This document shows, piece after piece, positions 1 to 6,855 of a stretch of 33,452 bases of DNA; position 1 is the first letter of the stretch, and each line of letters starts with the position of its first letter. A program made the position numbers and the translations under genes. The notes under the pieces were generated by a model. It saw only the letters and a program-made list of their open reading frames with translations, was not told the origin of the DNA and searched no databases. This DNA is from a virus, in IMG/VR virus record IMGVR_UViG_3300021963_000015, positions 1-33,452 of that record; one strand, given 5' to 3'.

Positions 1-127
1 ACTGCTCGATGGCTTTTTGCTGATATGGTCGGAGTGTAGTCACTTGTAGTTGGTTTGTAGTAGGTTTTTTGCAAGATAAGTTACTACAAAAAAACGGCCT
101 TTGCAATATCGTGAAGGGCGTTTTTTG
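1..127. repeat. Left copy of 127-bp terminal direct repeat
   Basis: These bases are identical by eye to 33326-33452. An exact overlap of 127 bases equals a common maximum assembly k-mer, so this is most simply the overlap left by a circular contig rather than a biological terminal repeat. The repeat covers the 5' end of the helicase gene and part of the non-coding region upstream of it. Confidence 0.93.
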
Positions 128-256
128 GATTTGTAGTAAGTGTAGTAAGACTTTTTAATAAAAAAGAGTATGTATTATATGATGACGATATGAATAATAT
201 TTACACGCATATAGGGTTTCAAAAGTGCGTTTGTAGTAACTACATCTTACTACAAA
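34..256. repeat. TTTGTAGTAA repeat array, candidate replication origin or operator
   Basis: Four exact copies of TTTGTAGTAA lie at 54 bp to 200 bp from the helicase start: 130-139 and 230-239 on the plus strand, 81-90 and 247-256 on the minus strand. The last pair forms a perfect 10-bp inverted repeat with a 7-nt spacer overlapping the primase stop codon. Degenerate copies lie at 140-149, 54-63, 43-52 and 33-42. An AT-rich stretch (about 150-215) sits between the clusters. I found no copies elsewhere. Iteron-like repeats next to an AT-rich segment, between primase and helicase genes of a phage that also encodes a DnaA domain IV-like protein, suggest an origin. An operator array is the alternative. 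Confidence 0.6.
88..126 (-). terminator. Intrinsic terminator after the primase gene
   Basis: Arms 90-101 and 114-125 form a 12-bp stem with one G-G/C-C mismatch and a 12-nt loop. Poly-A/poly-T flanks make it potentially bidirectional. On the minus strand it follows the primase-helicase stop (250) and precedes the helicase start (33368, equal to 43 on the circle), so it separates two transcription units. A second copy lies at 33413-33451 because of the terminal repeat. Confidence 0.7.
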
Positions 257-2439
257 ATTGGGGCAATGTACGTTTCCAGATCGCTGGGGCATATTTGCCA
301 TTTTTTGATTGGACACTTCCCTGCTTCTTCCCTGCGACTTTGTTGGATGTAACCGAGTGCTTTAAGCTGCTGGCCAATCTTGTGGAGGCTCAACGACTGC
401 CGTGAATTCATGTCAATGTATACTTTTATTTCGCTGGTCGTCATCCATTTGTGAACGCTTGTTGACGGTGACTTGAAGTATTTGACTATAAGCTCGCGCT
501 CAAGACTCGGCTGCTCGTTGTCCATAGTGTTGTTGTTGAGGTACGCCGTGTCCTGCTGATCTAAATACCACGCCTTTGGGTTCGCCTTCCACTCGTTGTA
601 TATCTCCATCCACAGGTCAATTTTGTCAATCGCCTCGTATGCGTCCCAGTCAATTTTCAACACGTCAATCGGCACGATACGCCTATTACCAGTAGGGTCG
701 TTTATAATTTCCGCCTCGTTTGATGTGCCGCATAATACAGCTACACGCCGCAGTTCTTCGTGTACCTTGCCATAGGGTTTGCGAATGGTAAAGGTTTGCC
801 GGCTGGAAAGCTCTTTTAGCTTCTTGGCCTCCTGCTTGCTCTTGCCTCCAAACTCATCGTCGCAGAGGATTATCTTTTTGCACATGAGGATTTCATCATC
901 CTTTCCGGCATCGAGTTTTGATTCGCCGTAATACGAGCGCAGTTCTTCGGGTAGCAGGTATCGGAAGAAATTGGTCTTGCCGATGCCTTGCGCTCCTGTC
1001 AGCACAAGGCAGATGACCGAGTAGTCGTAGTGCATGGATGCGACTACGCCATGTAGCCATTTTTTAAGGAAATTAGCGACGTAGAACGGATCATGACCTT
1101 TTGCGTGTATACAGTCCACCAACTGGATGAAGTTGCCTCTCGGTTGACGTGAGGCGTGTTTAGCGAAGAACTCCATGAATGGGTTGTAGCGCGATGTATT
1201 TTCACTGTCAATAATGTCAAAGACCAGTTGCTTTTTCACCTTTGATCCGTAGGCGTGAACGGCTTGCAGGTAGATTGTGTTCAGCTCTCGGTCGGTCACT
1301 GGCTCTCCTGCTTTCTCGTAGTTGCGTGTTATTTCATTCATGCGGATGTTGATGCCTCCGATAAATGTTTTTAGAGCGTCGAGCATCTCATCCGCGCTTG
1401 GCTTTTCGATGTCTTTTTCTTCCAATGCGAAAGCCTGCGTCACGCGTTCTTCTACGTCTTCAAGGCCGTCTACTTCGGTGAGGTAGCTTATGGTTTCCTT
1501 TCGTGCGTCGTCGGTAGACCTGAAGCCACCAGCGACGCCAACGCGTGCGCGGTTAATGAGCGACATGCGTTCAATGCGCTTTGTCTGCTCGGTCTGCGTT
1601 TCTACGCCAGCGGCGCGCGCCATGTAAACGAGTGTCGCGAATGTTATCTCGCGTCGCGACGAGCGTTGCAACTCTGCGTATTTAGCGTCGCACTTCTGCG
1701 CGTTGTACTTGGCGCTCATCTGCGACAGTGTATGGAAGTGATCCAGTCCTTTCGGATCGTCTTTGTACTTGCTTATCAAGGCGCAGCCGACGCGATACCA
1801 GTCTTGATAGCCTTCGCATAGGTTTATGTTGCGGCTTACGATTTGCGCGATCATGTAGTCGCTATCTGATTCGTTGCCGACGTACTGCGCACGCACAGGC
1901 GCTGATGGCTTAGGTAGATAATCTTTGAAGCGTGCCGGCTTTTTCTCTGCGATGTATAGGTCAGGATCGTAGCTGACGTAGCGCAGGCGTGTCACGTCTT
2001 TGCAGGCGCGGTCTACTATCAACTCATACCTGTCGGCGATGCGCTTTTCAAGGCCGAGGTATGCGTCAAGGTGTCTATTTGGATCGATAGGGAAGATGGC
2101 GCAGTAGCCTTTTCCTCCTGCTGAACGGAACATGGCGTATAGCAATGGGTCGTATCGCAGCTTTGCCGCGCCTTCTTCGATGTTTGGGTTGTCCTGTTCG
2201 TCTATGTCCATGCATATGAAACCGCTATGCTGTATGAGCTGATCGGACTTGCGCGCTTTGAACTCTCCGCTCGTTGTGAAGGCGGGTAATTTATCTTTGG
2301 TTGTCTTGCCGGTTCGATATGCGAGGATGTGATCCTGCCATCTGCCGTCTTTAATGTTGGCAAGCACGGTGTTTAGGTCGCCTGAATTTATCGGCGTTGT
2401 GTTGCGGTGGCTATCAAAAATTGATACTTTGATTGACAT
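250..2439 (-). CDS. VirE_N / VapE-type primase-helicase
   Basis: This 729-residue protein probably primes and unwinds DNA at the phage fork. Residues about 60-170 resemble the VirE N-terminal (BT4734-like) primase-type domain, with MDIDEQD at about 77 and a GGKGY segment at about 107. A PriCT-like helical region follows (about 195-280). Residues about 430-620 are a virulence-associated E-type superfamily 3-like ATPase with Walker A GAQGIGKT (481-488), Walker B IILCDDEF (about 523-530) and an arginine-finger-like PTGNRR (about 582). The C-terminus (about 660-720) looks like a winged helix. The start ATG lies 25 nt after an intrinsic terminator, and the stop overlaps the TTTGTAGTAA array. Family assignment is from recognisable motifs; the exact chemistry is inferred. 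Confidence 0.88.
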   Translation of the reverse strand: MSIKVSIFDSHRNTTPINSGDLNTVLANIKDGRWQDHILAYRTGKTTKDKLPAFTTSGEFKARKSDQLIQHSGFICMDIDEQDNPNIEEGAAKLRYDPLLYAMFRSAGGKGYCAIFPIDPNRHLDAYLGLEKRIADRYELIVDRACKDVTRLRYVSYDPDLYIAEKKPARFKDYLPKPSAPVRAQYVGNESDSDYMIAQIVSRNINLCEGYQDWYRVGCALISKYKDDPKGLDHFHTLSQMSAKYNAQKCDAKYAELQRSSRREITFATLVYMARAAGVETQTEQTKRIERMSLINRARVGVAGGFRSTDDARKETISYLTEVDGLEDVEERVTQAFALEEKDIEKPSADEMLDALKTFIGGINIRMNEITRNYEKAGEPVTDRELNTIYLQAVHAYGSKVKKQLVFDIIDSENTSRYNPFMEFFAKHASRQPRGNFIQLVDCIHAKGHDPFYVANFLKKWLHGVVASMHYDYSVICLVLTGAQGIGKTNFFRYLLPEELRSYYGESKLDAGKDDEILMCKKIILCDDEFGGKSKQEAKKLKELSSRQTFTIRKPYGKVHEELRRVAVLCGTSNEAEIINDPTGNRRIVPIDVLKIDWDAYEAIDKIDLWMEIYNEWKANPKAWYLDQQDTAYLNNNTMDNEQPSLERELIVKYFKSPSTSVHKWMTTSEIKVYIDMNSRQSLSLHKIGQQLKALGYIQQSRREEAGKCPIKKWQICPSDLETYIAPIL

Positions 2440-2463
2440 GAAGATTGTTGATTTTATGGGTAG

Positions 2464-2498
2464 AAAAAAATACCCCGACTGGTCGAAGGCAGTCGGGG
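2464..2498 (-). terminator. Intrinsic terminator inside the primase leader
   Basis: A perfect 9-bp stem (CCCCGACTG with CAGTCGGGG; plus-strand arms 2473-2481 and 2490-2498), an 8-nt loop and a run of seven T on the minus strand (2464-2470). It lies only 25 nt before the primase ATG and downstream of a promoter-like box at 2564-2571. It either ends the upstream operon or attenuates primase transcription. Confidence 0.85.
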
Positions 2499-2563
2499 CA
2501 GGCCAAGGTAGCGGCTTTGCTTACGTCATTGATTGGCTTCGACTCCGCTCTCTGACTCTGGTA

Positions 2564-2571
2564 CAAATATA
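2564..2571 (-). promoter_or_regulatory. Host-type -7 box TATATTTG upstream of primase
   Basis: An exact match to the Bacteroidetes -7 consensus TAnnTTTG in non-coding DNA, 125 nt before the primase ATG. No TTTG -33 element is present at the usual distance, so it may be a weak promoter. Transcription from here would cross the terminator at 2464-2498. Confidence 0.45.
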
Positions 2572-2606
2572 CAACATTAAGTCATATTGCGACCTTTCGC
2601 ATTGCA

Positions 2607-2738
2607 TCAATCAATCCATCCATCACCACGTGACCAGTGCCAAAGTCTGTGTTTTAGAATTTCCCATCCCAAAGCCCAAAATGAATTGGCCACATAATAC
2701 CCGGCCTCACATTCCATTCTATATTTTCTCTTGGTCAT
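2607..2738 (-). CDS. Small protein of unknown function, start uncertain
   Basis: Not recognised. The reading frame stays open up to 2828, but the best start is the ATG at 2738, preceded by an A/C-rich leader (AAAACAAAACCAAAA) like those of the other early genes, giving 43 residues with several aromatic residues and a tryptophan-rich C-terminus. A start at 2801 would make an ATGA overlap with the gene upstream but would translate the 15-bp tandem repeats as repeated MTCQN units. Coding status is uncertain. If it is not a gene, the non-coding gap here is 2440-2797. Confidence 0.38.
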   Translation of the reverse strand: MTKRKYRMECEAGYYVANSFWALGWEILKHRLWHWSRGDGWID

Positions 2739-2767
2739 TTTTGGTTTTGTTTTGTCAGATTGATAGG

Positions 2768-2804
2768 TCATATTTTGACAAGTCATATTTTGACAAGTCA
2801 TATT
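2768..2804. repeat. 15-bp tandem repeats with nested palindromes
   Basis: Two full copies and one partial copy of TCATATTTTGACAAG (2768-2782, 2783-2797, 2798-2804). Each junction makes the inverted repeat TGACAAGTCA, and a further half site (GGTCA) sits at the left edge. The spacing suggests binding sites for a dimeric protein: operator or iteron. They lie just after the stop of the gene ending at 2798. Confidence 0.65.
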
Positions 2805-3010
2805 TCGTCCTTGCCAAGCTGCTTGCATCCCCGCAGGTCGTGTTCATCTGCGACATTTCGCATCGCGTCAATGACCGAGTTGTCCATGTACGTTGCGGCG
2901 ATCGCAAGGTCATAGAACATCTGCACCAGCTCGGTAGCGGTCATGTCGCTGCAGTCGCGCTCAATGCTTATCCTCCTGTCATCAACCTGCAGGCTTAACT
3001 TTAATCCCAT
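2798..3010 (-). CDS. Small acidic phage protein of unknown function
   Basis: About 70 residues from the ATG at 3010, which directly follows the stop of the SSB-like gene; an in-frame ATG at 3028 would add six residues and overlap that gene. Predicted to be helical in its second half, with many acidic residues and no recognised domain. Similar short helical proteins sit near SSB genes in Bacteroidetes phages, by general recollection only. Its stop overlaps the tandem repeats at 2768-2804. Confidence 0.65.
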   Translation of the reverse strand: MGLKLSLQVDDRRISIERDCSDMTATELVQMFYDLAIAATYMDNSVIDAMRNVADEHDLRGCKQLGKDEI

Positions 3011-3011
3011 A

Positions 3012-3293
3012 TCAGAACGGCAGGTCATTGCTTTCGGCTTTGAGGTTCAACTGATTGTGCGATTCTGACTGCGGCTTGCCAGCGTAGTAGTCTGCGCTGT
3101 TGGGTGAGTGCTGCTGCTTTACCTGTGCGTTGCCGGCAAGGAACTCGCCTTTTGCGCCTTGCTTGCGCCACAGCGATACTTGATACTCGACGCCGTTAAG
3201 GAGCAGGTTACCCTTCCAAGAAGGTGCGTTGGCGTTAGCCGATTGGTTCGTAAAGAGGCTTATGTCGCCGTCTTTCTTTTGGTATGTACTCAT
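3012..3293 (-). CDS. SSB-like protein with DLPF acidic tip
   Basis: A 93-residue protein whose first 55 residues look like a small beta-rich domain (KKDGDISLF near the start, a GVEYQVSLWRK strand, then residues GEFLAGNAQV). This resembles DUF736/OB-like single-strand binding proteins of plasmids and phages. The linker is Q/N/S-rich and the protein ends in NDLPF, matching the acidic-hydrophobic tail by which SSBs recruit partner enzymes. It sits four genes' length upstream of the primase, consistent with a role at the fork. The leader before ATG is AACCCAAACCAAATT. The fold is inferred, not proven. Confidence 0.55.
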   Translation of the reverse strand: MSTYQKKDGDISLFTNQSANANAPSWKGNLLLNGVEYQVSLWRKQGAKGEFLAGNAQVKQQHSPNSADYYAGKPQSESHNQLNLKAESNDLPF

Positions 3294-3324
3294 AATTTGG
3301 TTTGGGTTTAGATTGTTTTTTGGG

Positions 3325-3690
3325 TTAAGGTTGCAAAAATAGTGGTGGTGCGTTCCATTCCTCGCATTCGTTTTCGAAGGCGGTATCGTAGAAGAAGTCC
3401 AGCGGTGTCTGATCCAGCCACGCCTGTGCGCTCTCGGCTTCAGCGTCGCTCATGACGGCTTTCTTCCACTCGAACAGCACTGGCGGAATTTCCCCAACTT
3501 TGACTTCGGTTGGCGTCATGTCCTGTTTTATGTACTTAAAACTTGACAAATAAGCGTCGAGGATGTCGATGTCGCCTGTGCTGTCTTCTGTCCAATTGGT
3601 CGATTCGTACTCGATGTGAACCTCGATGTCGATGCGTCCACCTGCGTGTGGAATGTCGTAGTGTTGCGAAAATTTGCGTTCTATGCTCAT
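3325..3690 (-). CDS. Hypothetical early protein
   Basis: 121 residues, not recognised. Acidic, with a beta-rich N-terminal half (alternating residues in RIDIEVHIEYES) and W/F-rich C-terminal half. The start ATG overlaps the stop of the upstream gene as ATGA and is preceded by GGAGGTGACCA, one of only two obvious Shine-Dalgarno-type sites in this early region. Part of the leftward early operon. Confidence 0.7.
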   Translation of the reverse strand: MSIERKFSQHYDIPHAGGRIDIEVHIEYESTNWTEDSTGDIDILDAYLSSFKYIKQDMTPTEVKVGEIPPVLFEWKKAVMSDAEAESAQAWLDQTPLDFFYDTAFENECEEWNAPPLFLQP

Positions 3691-3938
3691 TGGTCACCTC
3701 CCTGTATTTTATCACGCATCCATTTTGCGCCAACAGTAAAGAAGAGTCTCTCCGACCACATATCTTTTTCATCAATAGGGATGTGTTCATCTCTGCCTTG
3801 CCCTATTTGCTCGTCCGTTGGCAGTTCAATGGGGGTTACATAATCGTCAATGTATTGCATAATGTGTTTTGCGTCTATCATTGACACCTCGCATTTTTCA
3901 GCGGCAGTTAAAAACATTTCTTTTGTGTATAGTTTCAT
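3687..3938 (-). CDS. Hypothetical early protein
   Basis: 83 residues from the ATG at 3938, chosen because an AACC-rich leader (AAACCAAACCGACCT) directly precedes it; the open frame extends to 3977. Contains a helical N-terminus and a LPTDEQIGQ...GAKWMRDKI pattern that recurs in small phage proteins of unknown function. Four-base overlap with the next gene, so translation is probably coupled. Confidence 0.65.
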   Translation of the reverse strand: MKLYTKEMFLTAAEKCEVSMIDAKHIMQYIDDYVTPIELPTDEQIGQGRDEHIPIDEKDMWSERLFFTVGAKWMRDKIQGGDQ

Positions 3939-4189
3939 AGGTCGGTTTGGTTTAGTTTGGACATCATTGCGACGCACTTGGTGCGTTCTTCGGTCACGCC
4001 AAGGTTGTAGGCGTTCTGCAGGTCTTGCAGTGCGCTCCGGTACGCCTCCGCCCAGACTGGGTAGAGGCGCGCCGAAACTTCGGGCGATACATTTTGGAAG
4101 AGCTGGCCAACAAGCGTCACGATCTTGCCCAGCTGCATGTTGTGGTGTATGAGCGACATCATAGCTTCGTCGCGTTCAAATTGTGTCAT
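3935..4189 (-). CDS. Hypothetical helical early protein
   Basis: 84 residues, almost entirely predicted alpha-helix, with no recognised domain. It starts at an ATGA overlap with the upstream gene (4186-4189) and its last four bases overlap the likely start of the downstream gene. No function can be assigned; position in the early operon suggests host takeover or replication support. Confidence 0.65.
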   Translation of the reverse strand: MTQFERDEAMMSLIHHNMQLGKIVTLVGQLFQNVSPEVSARLYPVWAEAYRSALQDLQNAYNLGVTEERTKCVAMMSKLNQTDL

Positions 4190-4620
4190 CGAAATGTAAC
4201 GGTTAATGTAGTTTTGGCTGGCTTCACTGGTACCACCGGCACAACTTCGCCAGTGTTGGGATCGACGATGGCGGCGGTGTCTGCCATCTTAAACGCTGTT
4301 TTTACTAACTCGTGTCGTGCTTTGAGGCGGTCTGCCAATTCAACGCAGACTGGATCGTGGTTGAAGTCCGGCATGTCACGCGGCTCGCGTAGCTGAACGC
4401 TTGCGCCGTGGAATTTGAACTCGCCCTTGCCGTAGGTTGCGGCGCTGTCTTTGGCCACTTCCTCGGTGAGTTCGATTATTGCCTCCAGCGCTTTCACAAC
4501 CGCCTTGCAGCGGATGTGAACGGAGAGCGGATCGACGTGGCCATCCATGACTTCAGCGGTGACGTGGTTGACAAACGCCTCTATTTCGGCTTTGTCGATG
4601 TTTGTTGGAAGCGTCAGCAT
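4186..4620 (-). CDS. Hypothetical early protein
   Basis: 144 residues. A helical region (about 8-70) is followed by a short GKGEFKFHGASVQLRE beta segment and a PDFNHDPVC motif (about 95), a layout common in unnamed phage proteins found near recombination genes. The C-terminus is V/P/T-rich. The ATG is preceded by AAAGGAGGCGACCA, a clear Shine-Dalgarno-type site embedded in the 3' end of the upstream gene, which it overlaps by 7 nt. Function unknown. Confidence 0.7.
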   Translation of the reverse strand: MLTLPTNIDKAEIEAFVNHVTAEVMDGHVDPLSVHIRCKAVVKALEAIIELTEEVAKDSAATYGKGEFKFHGASVQLREPRDMPDFNHDPVCVELADRLKARHELVKTAFKMADTAAIVDPNTGEVVPVVPVKPAKTTLTVTFR

Positions 4621-4829
4621 TGGTCGCCTCCTTTCAGTGCGTTGATGAAGGCCTCTCTGTCCTTCAGCTGCGAAGACTTAAAGCGCATCTTCATCTGGTG
4701 CAGTTCGTAGTTGAAGCGGCCACGCTCCTCGCGTTGCTTGATGCTGAACTTGCTTAGTTCAAGCTTGAATTGTTGGTCTGTCATTGCCTTTTTTGGCAGT
4801 GGGGTGAAGGTGATTGTTTCGTTGGTCAT
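4614..4829 (-). CDS. Small basic helical early protein
   Basis: 71 residues, rich in K, R, Q and E, predicted helical (about 18-65), ending in KGGDQC. The GGDQ-type tail is shared with the gene at 3687-3938 and arises because the same Shine-Dalgarno-containing sequence is translated at both gene junctions. Leader before ATG is AACCAAATAACCAACCC. Function unknown; nucleic-acid binding is possible from charge only. Confidence 0.62.
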   Translation of the reverse strand: MTNETITFTPLPKKAMTDQQFKLELSKFSIKQREERGRFNYELHQMKMRFKSSQLKDREAFINALKGGDQC

Positions 4830-4837
4830 TGGGTTGG

Positions 4838-5551
4838 TTATTTGGTTATACGGAGATTTACTTTGTTGCGGTTCTTGTAGTTGTAGATTTCTTCAATTTG
4901 CGCGATTTGCTGCTTGACTGTCACCTGTGGAGTGAACTGGTCTTTTAAGTACGTCAATTTTTGAATAAAAACATCTACATCGAAATCAACATTTTGAAGG
5001 CATTTTAAGCAGGCAGTCCACATAGTTTTACGCATAATGTTTGTCAACGCGTTAATTTTTAATGCTTTGCGGACTAATTCTTCTACCTCTTTTTTATTTG
5101 GTATTTGTAATGTGCCTTTTATAAAAGCGTATTGTTTGCGCTGACCATGATTGCCTTTTTCGCATGCACACAAAACATTCAAAAGTGTAAGGTTGTACTG
5201 GTTCATTAGGTATTTGATGAAAATGTAATTGTCATTTTCAGCAGCACAATGAGATTCTAAAATGTCAAGGTAACTCCATTTCTGTTTAATCTCATTGTGA
5301 CGTTGTGCCTCTTGCAAGCCTGCACCTACATTAACAATGTAATTAACAGGCAATTCAAGTTCTTTTAAGGCTTCAATTCGGTGTTGGCCGTCAATGATTT
5401 CATAGTGTTCATTGACTTCAATGAACGTAGGCAACAGTTGTTTTTGCATGCTTTCTACAATTCGCTTGACGTGATTAGGTCTGACTGGTCTATTGCCGTT
5501 CAGTTTTCTAAATTTGTTGTAATCGGTAGTGGATTTAATTAAATGTGTCAT
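4838..5551 (-). CDS. ParB-like (DGQHR-type) nuclease-domain protein
   Basis: 237 residues. The first 90 residues have the ParB/sulfiredoxin-like pattern: RPVRPNHVKRI (about 22-32) followed by the hallmark IIDGQHRIEALKEL (about 53-66). The rest is helical with no recognised domain. Phage ParB-like proteins include DNA-binding and nuclease or ATPase activities; which applies here is unknown. The gene is clearly more AT-rich than most of the genome, as is its upstream neighbour, hinting at separate acquisition. Leader before ATG is AAACCAACCAAAAACA. Confidence 0.72.
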   Translation of the reverse strand: MTHLIKSTTDYNKFRKLNGNRPVRPNHVKRIVESMQKQLLPTFIEVNEHYEIIDGQHRIEALKELELPVNYIVNVGAGLQEAQRHNEIKQKWSYLDILESHCAAENDNYIFIKYLMNQYNLTLLNVLCACEKGNHGQRKQYAFIKGTLQIPNKKEVEELVRKALKINALTNIMRKTMWTACLKCLQNVDFDVDVFIQKLTYLKDQFTPQVTVKQQIAQIEEIYNYKNRNKVNLRITK

Positions 5552-5565
5552 TGTTTTTGGTTGGT

Positions 5566-6036
5566 TTAAAGGGTTTTGAAATAATTGATGATGTTGTTTA
5601 GCTTTGATTCCAGTACGTTGATGCGGTGGGTCAACTGGTCATTTGCAGTTACGATAGGTTGCTCCTGCTCTCGCATAACTGATTCGGTGAATAGCGTTGG
5701 TTGCACGATGTCCTGTGGCTTAATTTTTTTGCCTCTCTTTGGGTACTTATGCTGATAATCTTTTTTCAATTGCGTTAGTTCTTCAGCCAGTTCAGCGATT
5801 ACTTTCTTTGGATTTTTGACCTCAATAAATATTAGCCGATTTTGTGACCTTTCGGCTAATCCGTATTTGATAAAGAAATGAATCGCCTCTGATGTCATCC
5901 CATCTCTATCCTGCCCTGCAGAAGTTGTTTTCAGACATTCATAGGCCTCGTCTATCGTCATAGAGTTTCGATTGCGTAATGCAGTGTAAAACTGATTTGC
6001 TTTAATGTTGTACTTTTCTGTTAGTGTTAGGTTCAT
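5566..6036 (-). CDS. Hypothetical protein with possible winged helix
   Basis: 156 residues. An N-terminal helical region (about 25-70) could be a winged helix. A lysine-rich segment follows (about 88-105), then QPTLF (about 113), which resembles the beta-clamp-binding pentapeptide, and a C-terminal coiled coil (about 130-155). AT-rich like the ParB-like gene 14 nt downstream, so the two may be a pair. Leader before ATG is AACCTAACCCAACCA. Function unknown. Confidence 0.62.
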   Translation of the reverse strand: MNLTLTEKYNIKANQFYTALRNRNSMTIDEAYECLKTTSAGQDRDGMTSEAIHFFIKYGLAERSQNRLIFIEVKNPKKVIAELAEELTQLKKDYQHKYPKRGKKIKPQDIVQPTLFTESVMREQEQPIVTANDQLTHRINVLESKLNNIINYFKTL

Positions 6037-6049
6037 TGGTTGGGTTAGG

Positions 6050-6541
6050 TTAAAGGGTTGAAAGGTATTTGATTCCGGATTCGTACTTCACCGCATCCCA
6101 GCTCTCGCGCGCCTCCAGCTTGTAGCGCTCTTGCGGATTGCTGACCTTCTGCATTAGCAGCTGGCCATACCTTACGCGGAGTTCTGCGAGTAGCTGCTCT
6201 TTTTCGATAGCCATAGCGACTTCATCAGCGCTGGCGATGCTGGTGTCAAGGCCGATGCCGAAGTTGGCAAGCGCCCTGCCCCAAGCCGATGTTTCGCAGT
6301 TCTCGACGTAGCTGGTCTTGTTGATGGCTGAACTTGTGCGGTCTTCCTGCGCCATTCCGCTGGCGACGATGCGGCCATTAGCGTCGGTGATCAGCGCGTT
6401 CAGCACGCAGAAGTCAGGTGTCAGCTGCACGACTTCGGTGGTGAGTGCATGGTCTGCGAAGTGAGAGCGGAAGTATTTGAGGCGCTCGTTGACTTCAACA
6501 TACGGCTTGCCTTTAATGTTGGTTGTTTTGAATTGATGCAT
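6050..6541 (-). CDS. Putative ERF/Rad52-like ssDNA-annealing protein
   Basis: 163 residues. The core (about 10-105) carries the pattern KGKPYVEVNERLKYFR, then GRIVASGMA, then INKTSYVENCETSAWGRALANFGIG. This belongs to a widespread phage family that I associate with single-strand-annealing recombination proteins; the assignment rests on recall of that pattern, not on a search. The C-terminus is helical. Leader before ATG is AAACCAAACCAAACACA, among the best examples of the early leader motif. It would act with the SSB-like protein and nucleases in phage recombination. Confidence 0.5.
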   Translation of the reverse strand: MHQFKTTNIKGKPYVEVNERLKYFRSHFADHALTTEVVQLTPDFCVLNALITDANGRIVASGMAQEDRTSSAINKTSYVENCETSAWGRALANFGIGLDTSIASADEVAMAIEKEQLLAELRVRYGQLLMQKVSNPQERYKLEARESWDAVKYESGIKYLSTL

Positions 6542-6662
6542 TGTGTTTGGTTTGGTTTGTTGATTGGTTGACAGCGTAGTTCAACGCAGCGCGGATGCTG
6601 CCAAAGCGCGCGCGGCATAAGGTGAGGGTGTCAGCCTCGCAGTAAACGGAAGTAAGTCGCAT
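6513..6662 (-). CDS. Possible small protein overlapping the annealing-protein gene
   Basis: 49 residues from the ATG at 6662, preceded by the leader AACCAATCTAAA. The first 32 residues have normal codon use and a Cys-containing segment; the last 17 are N/Q/T-rich because they translate the leader of the next gene, which it overlaps by 29 nt. Coding is plausible, since the gap would otherwise be 130 nt in a tightly packed operon. Not recognised. Confidence 0.4.
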   Translation of the reverse strand: MRLTSVYCEADTLTLCRARFGSIRAALNYAVNQSTNQTKHNASIQNNQH

Positions 6663-6672
6663 TTTAGATTGG

Positions 6673-6855
6673 TTAGAAAGTGTAGGTGTCATCTTCTTCG
6701 TTGAGTTCATTGGTATTTTTTAGGTGCGCTAATATACATAAATAAATAATAGGTATTGAACAAAATATCAAGTACCACCACCACTTGTGGTGGAAGTCAG
6801 CCATCAGGTAAACCATTGACAGCAAGGAGGGAAGGAGGAGGAGGATGTTGCTCAT
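6673..6855 (-). CDS. Small membrane protein
   Basis: 60 residues with two hydrophobic segments (about 3-19 and 26-44) separated by a short HHKWWW turn, then an acidic cytoplasmic-type tail. No domain recognised. Start overlaps the upstream stop as ATGA. Early membrane proteins in phages can serve exclusion or takeover, but nothing here shows which. Confidence 0.6.
   Translation of the reverse strand: MSNILLLLPSLLSMVYLMADFHHKWWWYLIFCSIPIIYLCILAHLKNTNELNEEDDTYTF

Noticed and set aside
1-127. True short terminal repeat used in packaging
   Set aside because: Exactly 127 bases matches an assembler k-mer overlap, and the position inside the helicase gene is not a usual packaging end.
190-405. Plus-strand open frame at the left end, and other long plus-strand frames such as 11196-11789 and 16373-17380
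   Set aside because: They are antisense shadows of well-supported minus-strand genes, with no recognisable domains and Arg/Cys/His-rich compositions typical of antisense frames.
6777-6792. Inverted repeat CCACCA/TGGTGG as regulatory hairpin
   Set aside because: It encodes the HHKWWW turn of the small membrane protein and has no supporting context.
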